Shown here in pieces: positions 62,962-64,000 of a stretch of 64,000 nt of DNA (position 1 is the first letter of the stretch; every line of letters begins with the position of its first letter). The notes below the pieces were generated by a model, which worked only from the letters and a program-made list of their open reading frames with translations, did not search any database and was not told where the DNA came from. The position numbers were made by a program, and so were the translations under genes. Source of the DNA: Acanthochlamys bracteata (taxonomy: Eukaryota; Streptophyta; Magnoliopsida; Pandanales; Velloziaceae); contig CM034135.1 in assembly GCA_019914995.1 (NCBI GenBank), forward strand, positions 2,978,501-3,042,500, given 5' to 3'.

Positions 62962-64000
62962 AACTCGCACTAAAAACTCTTTGCAATGTCATTCCTTTTC
63001 ATTCTTTAAGCACCATCAAACAACATATTCTACCAACCACAACTACGATCCGACTACCTACTCCTACTGTCTCGCAGTTCTCACACTGCCCTACAGCTTC
63101 GGACATGTCCCATTATAGCAGAACCACAAGCTCCCACTACTGATGCACTCACCCGAGACACACCATTCTCCCTACTTCAATGACTAGATTGGAGAATAAA
63201 TTGACAAGAAAAAAGGGTTAGAATCGACTTACACCCCTCCATGAAGCTCTGGAAAAATCATTTGTCGACTCTTCTTGTTCTGCCTCGGTGCATTACATCT
63301 GAGATTCTTGATTATAGGTCTCGCCATCTCATATTCTAGCCAACACTCAAAATAGATAATAAATTTCCAGTCTCAACAGCAGCATGTCTCGAGATTCTCT
63401 CCGAAATTTGTCCTGCCAAGTTCTCTCTACTTGTCCTTTCGGTTGAAAAATCTAGACCTTCTAAAAGGTCTACCATATGTGACCTTCAAAGACCACCCTT
63501 TCTGACACTATCTTTCGGAATAATAAACCTAAAATAGTACTCCAATATGCCAACAGTACCTCTACCAACGATCTAACATTGATACAGAACGACTGACCGA
63601 CGCCTACAGCCTGCTGAAACACAGCTATTGTCTTTTAGCTTCCAACAGTCTATCCATGTACCCCACATTCAGCCTCCGCTTGGTTGACTCCGCATCTGAC
63701 TCAGCAACCATCATGCTGCTGACATGCTAAGCTCCCACCAACTACTGCTGATGTCATAAACAGCTACATCGAACTGATTCGAACTCCAACTCCCTATAAG
63801 CTGCTACCTAGAGCTTGTTTCCTACCAGACCTGCTCCTCGTCAGCCCAAGCGTCGGCGTGCCTCAAAGAAAATCAACCTCAGAAGCACAGGCCGCGACAT
63901 TCACCTACTTCGATGAACCGGCATTCCCTGTGTTGTTTTTCGAACACTCAAACTTATAATGTCCAAGCTTATCATAGAGAAAACACCTCACTTTATTCTT
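62962..64000 (-). mobile_element. degenerate internal region of the copia-like element, with gag zinc knuckle, continuing past the window
   Basis: At the right edge (63939-64000) the minus strand reads KNKVRCFLYDKLGHYKFECS. This has the CCHC zinc-knuckle spacing C-x2-C-x4-H-x4-C but with Tyr in place of the second Cys. Below it, down to the polypurine tract, about 970 bases hold no protease, integrase or reverse transcriptase frame. Most of pol is therefore missing, or this is a non-autonomous derivative. The 5' LTR would lie beyond 64000. Confidence 0.55.

Overview
The window is nuclear DNA of a flowering plant, almost certainly a eudicot. Genes are split into many short exons by AT-rich GT-AG introns. 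The proteins are plant-specific or plant-type (chloroplast-targeted ferritin, LOB-domain factor, FLX-like coiled coil, TAF15b-like protein), and the intergenic DNA is very AT-rich and full of small inverted-repeat transposons. I cannot name the species from the sequence alone.

Layout. 1-4931 (-): all but the 3' end of a multiple inositol polyphosphate phosphatase gene (histidine acid phosphatase fold), with eight visible exons. 6912-9446 (-): a complete eight-exon plastid ferritin gene. 9.7-16.4 kb: mostly intergenic, with one orphan exon-like segment at 12.3 kb and a MITE sitting in a (TA)n tract at 13.7-14.1 kb. 16465-20713 (-): a complete POP4/Rpp29-like RNase P/MRP subunit gene with a 0.77-kb MITE in its last intron. 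20.7-25 kb: repeat-rich spacer with LTR-retroelement debris, MITEs and one nested MITE. 25068-28479 (+): TAF15b-like RNA-binding protein. 30405-33747 (-): FLX-like coiled-coil gene whose reading frame is broken twice. It is divergently paired, across about 0.3 kb, with 34056-37916 (+), a DFO-like meiotic double-strand-break gene. 43354-44689 (+): LBD12-type transcription factor. 48012-53892 (+): an 11-exon membrane protein with an Atg27/mannose-6-phosphate-receptor-like lumenal domain.

The last 10 kb is accessory. It holds two gapless ~600-bp duplicates of a truncated ZIP metal-transporter start (54.4-55.0 and 56.1-56.7 kb). A hAT-type MITE with a perfect 8-bp target duplication follows. Next is a possible 2.6-kb PIF/Harbinger-like element that encloses a spliced, unrecognised reading frame, then a cluster of AT-rich MITEs. 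The window ends in a decayed Ty1/copia element on the minus strand (3' LTR, polypurine tract and a mutated gag zinc knuckle).

The intact genes are ordinary single-copy plant housekeeping or developmental genes with no operon-like logic. All exon boundaries were read by eye from GT-AG signals and reading-frame continuity, and I checked that exon phases sum correctly for each complete gene. I see no convincing undescribed system. The points most worth following up are the doubly frameshifted FLX-like gene, the decaying ZIP duplicates, the 2.6-kb candidate element carrying a spliced ORF, and the dispersed MITE family.
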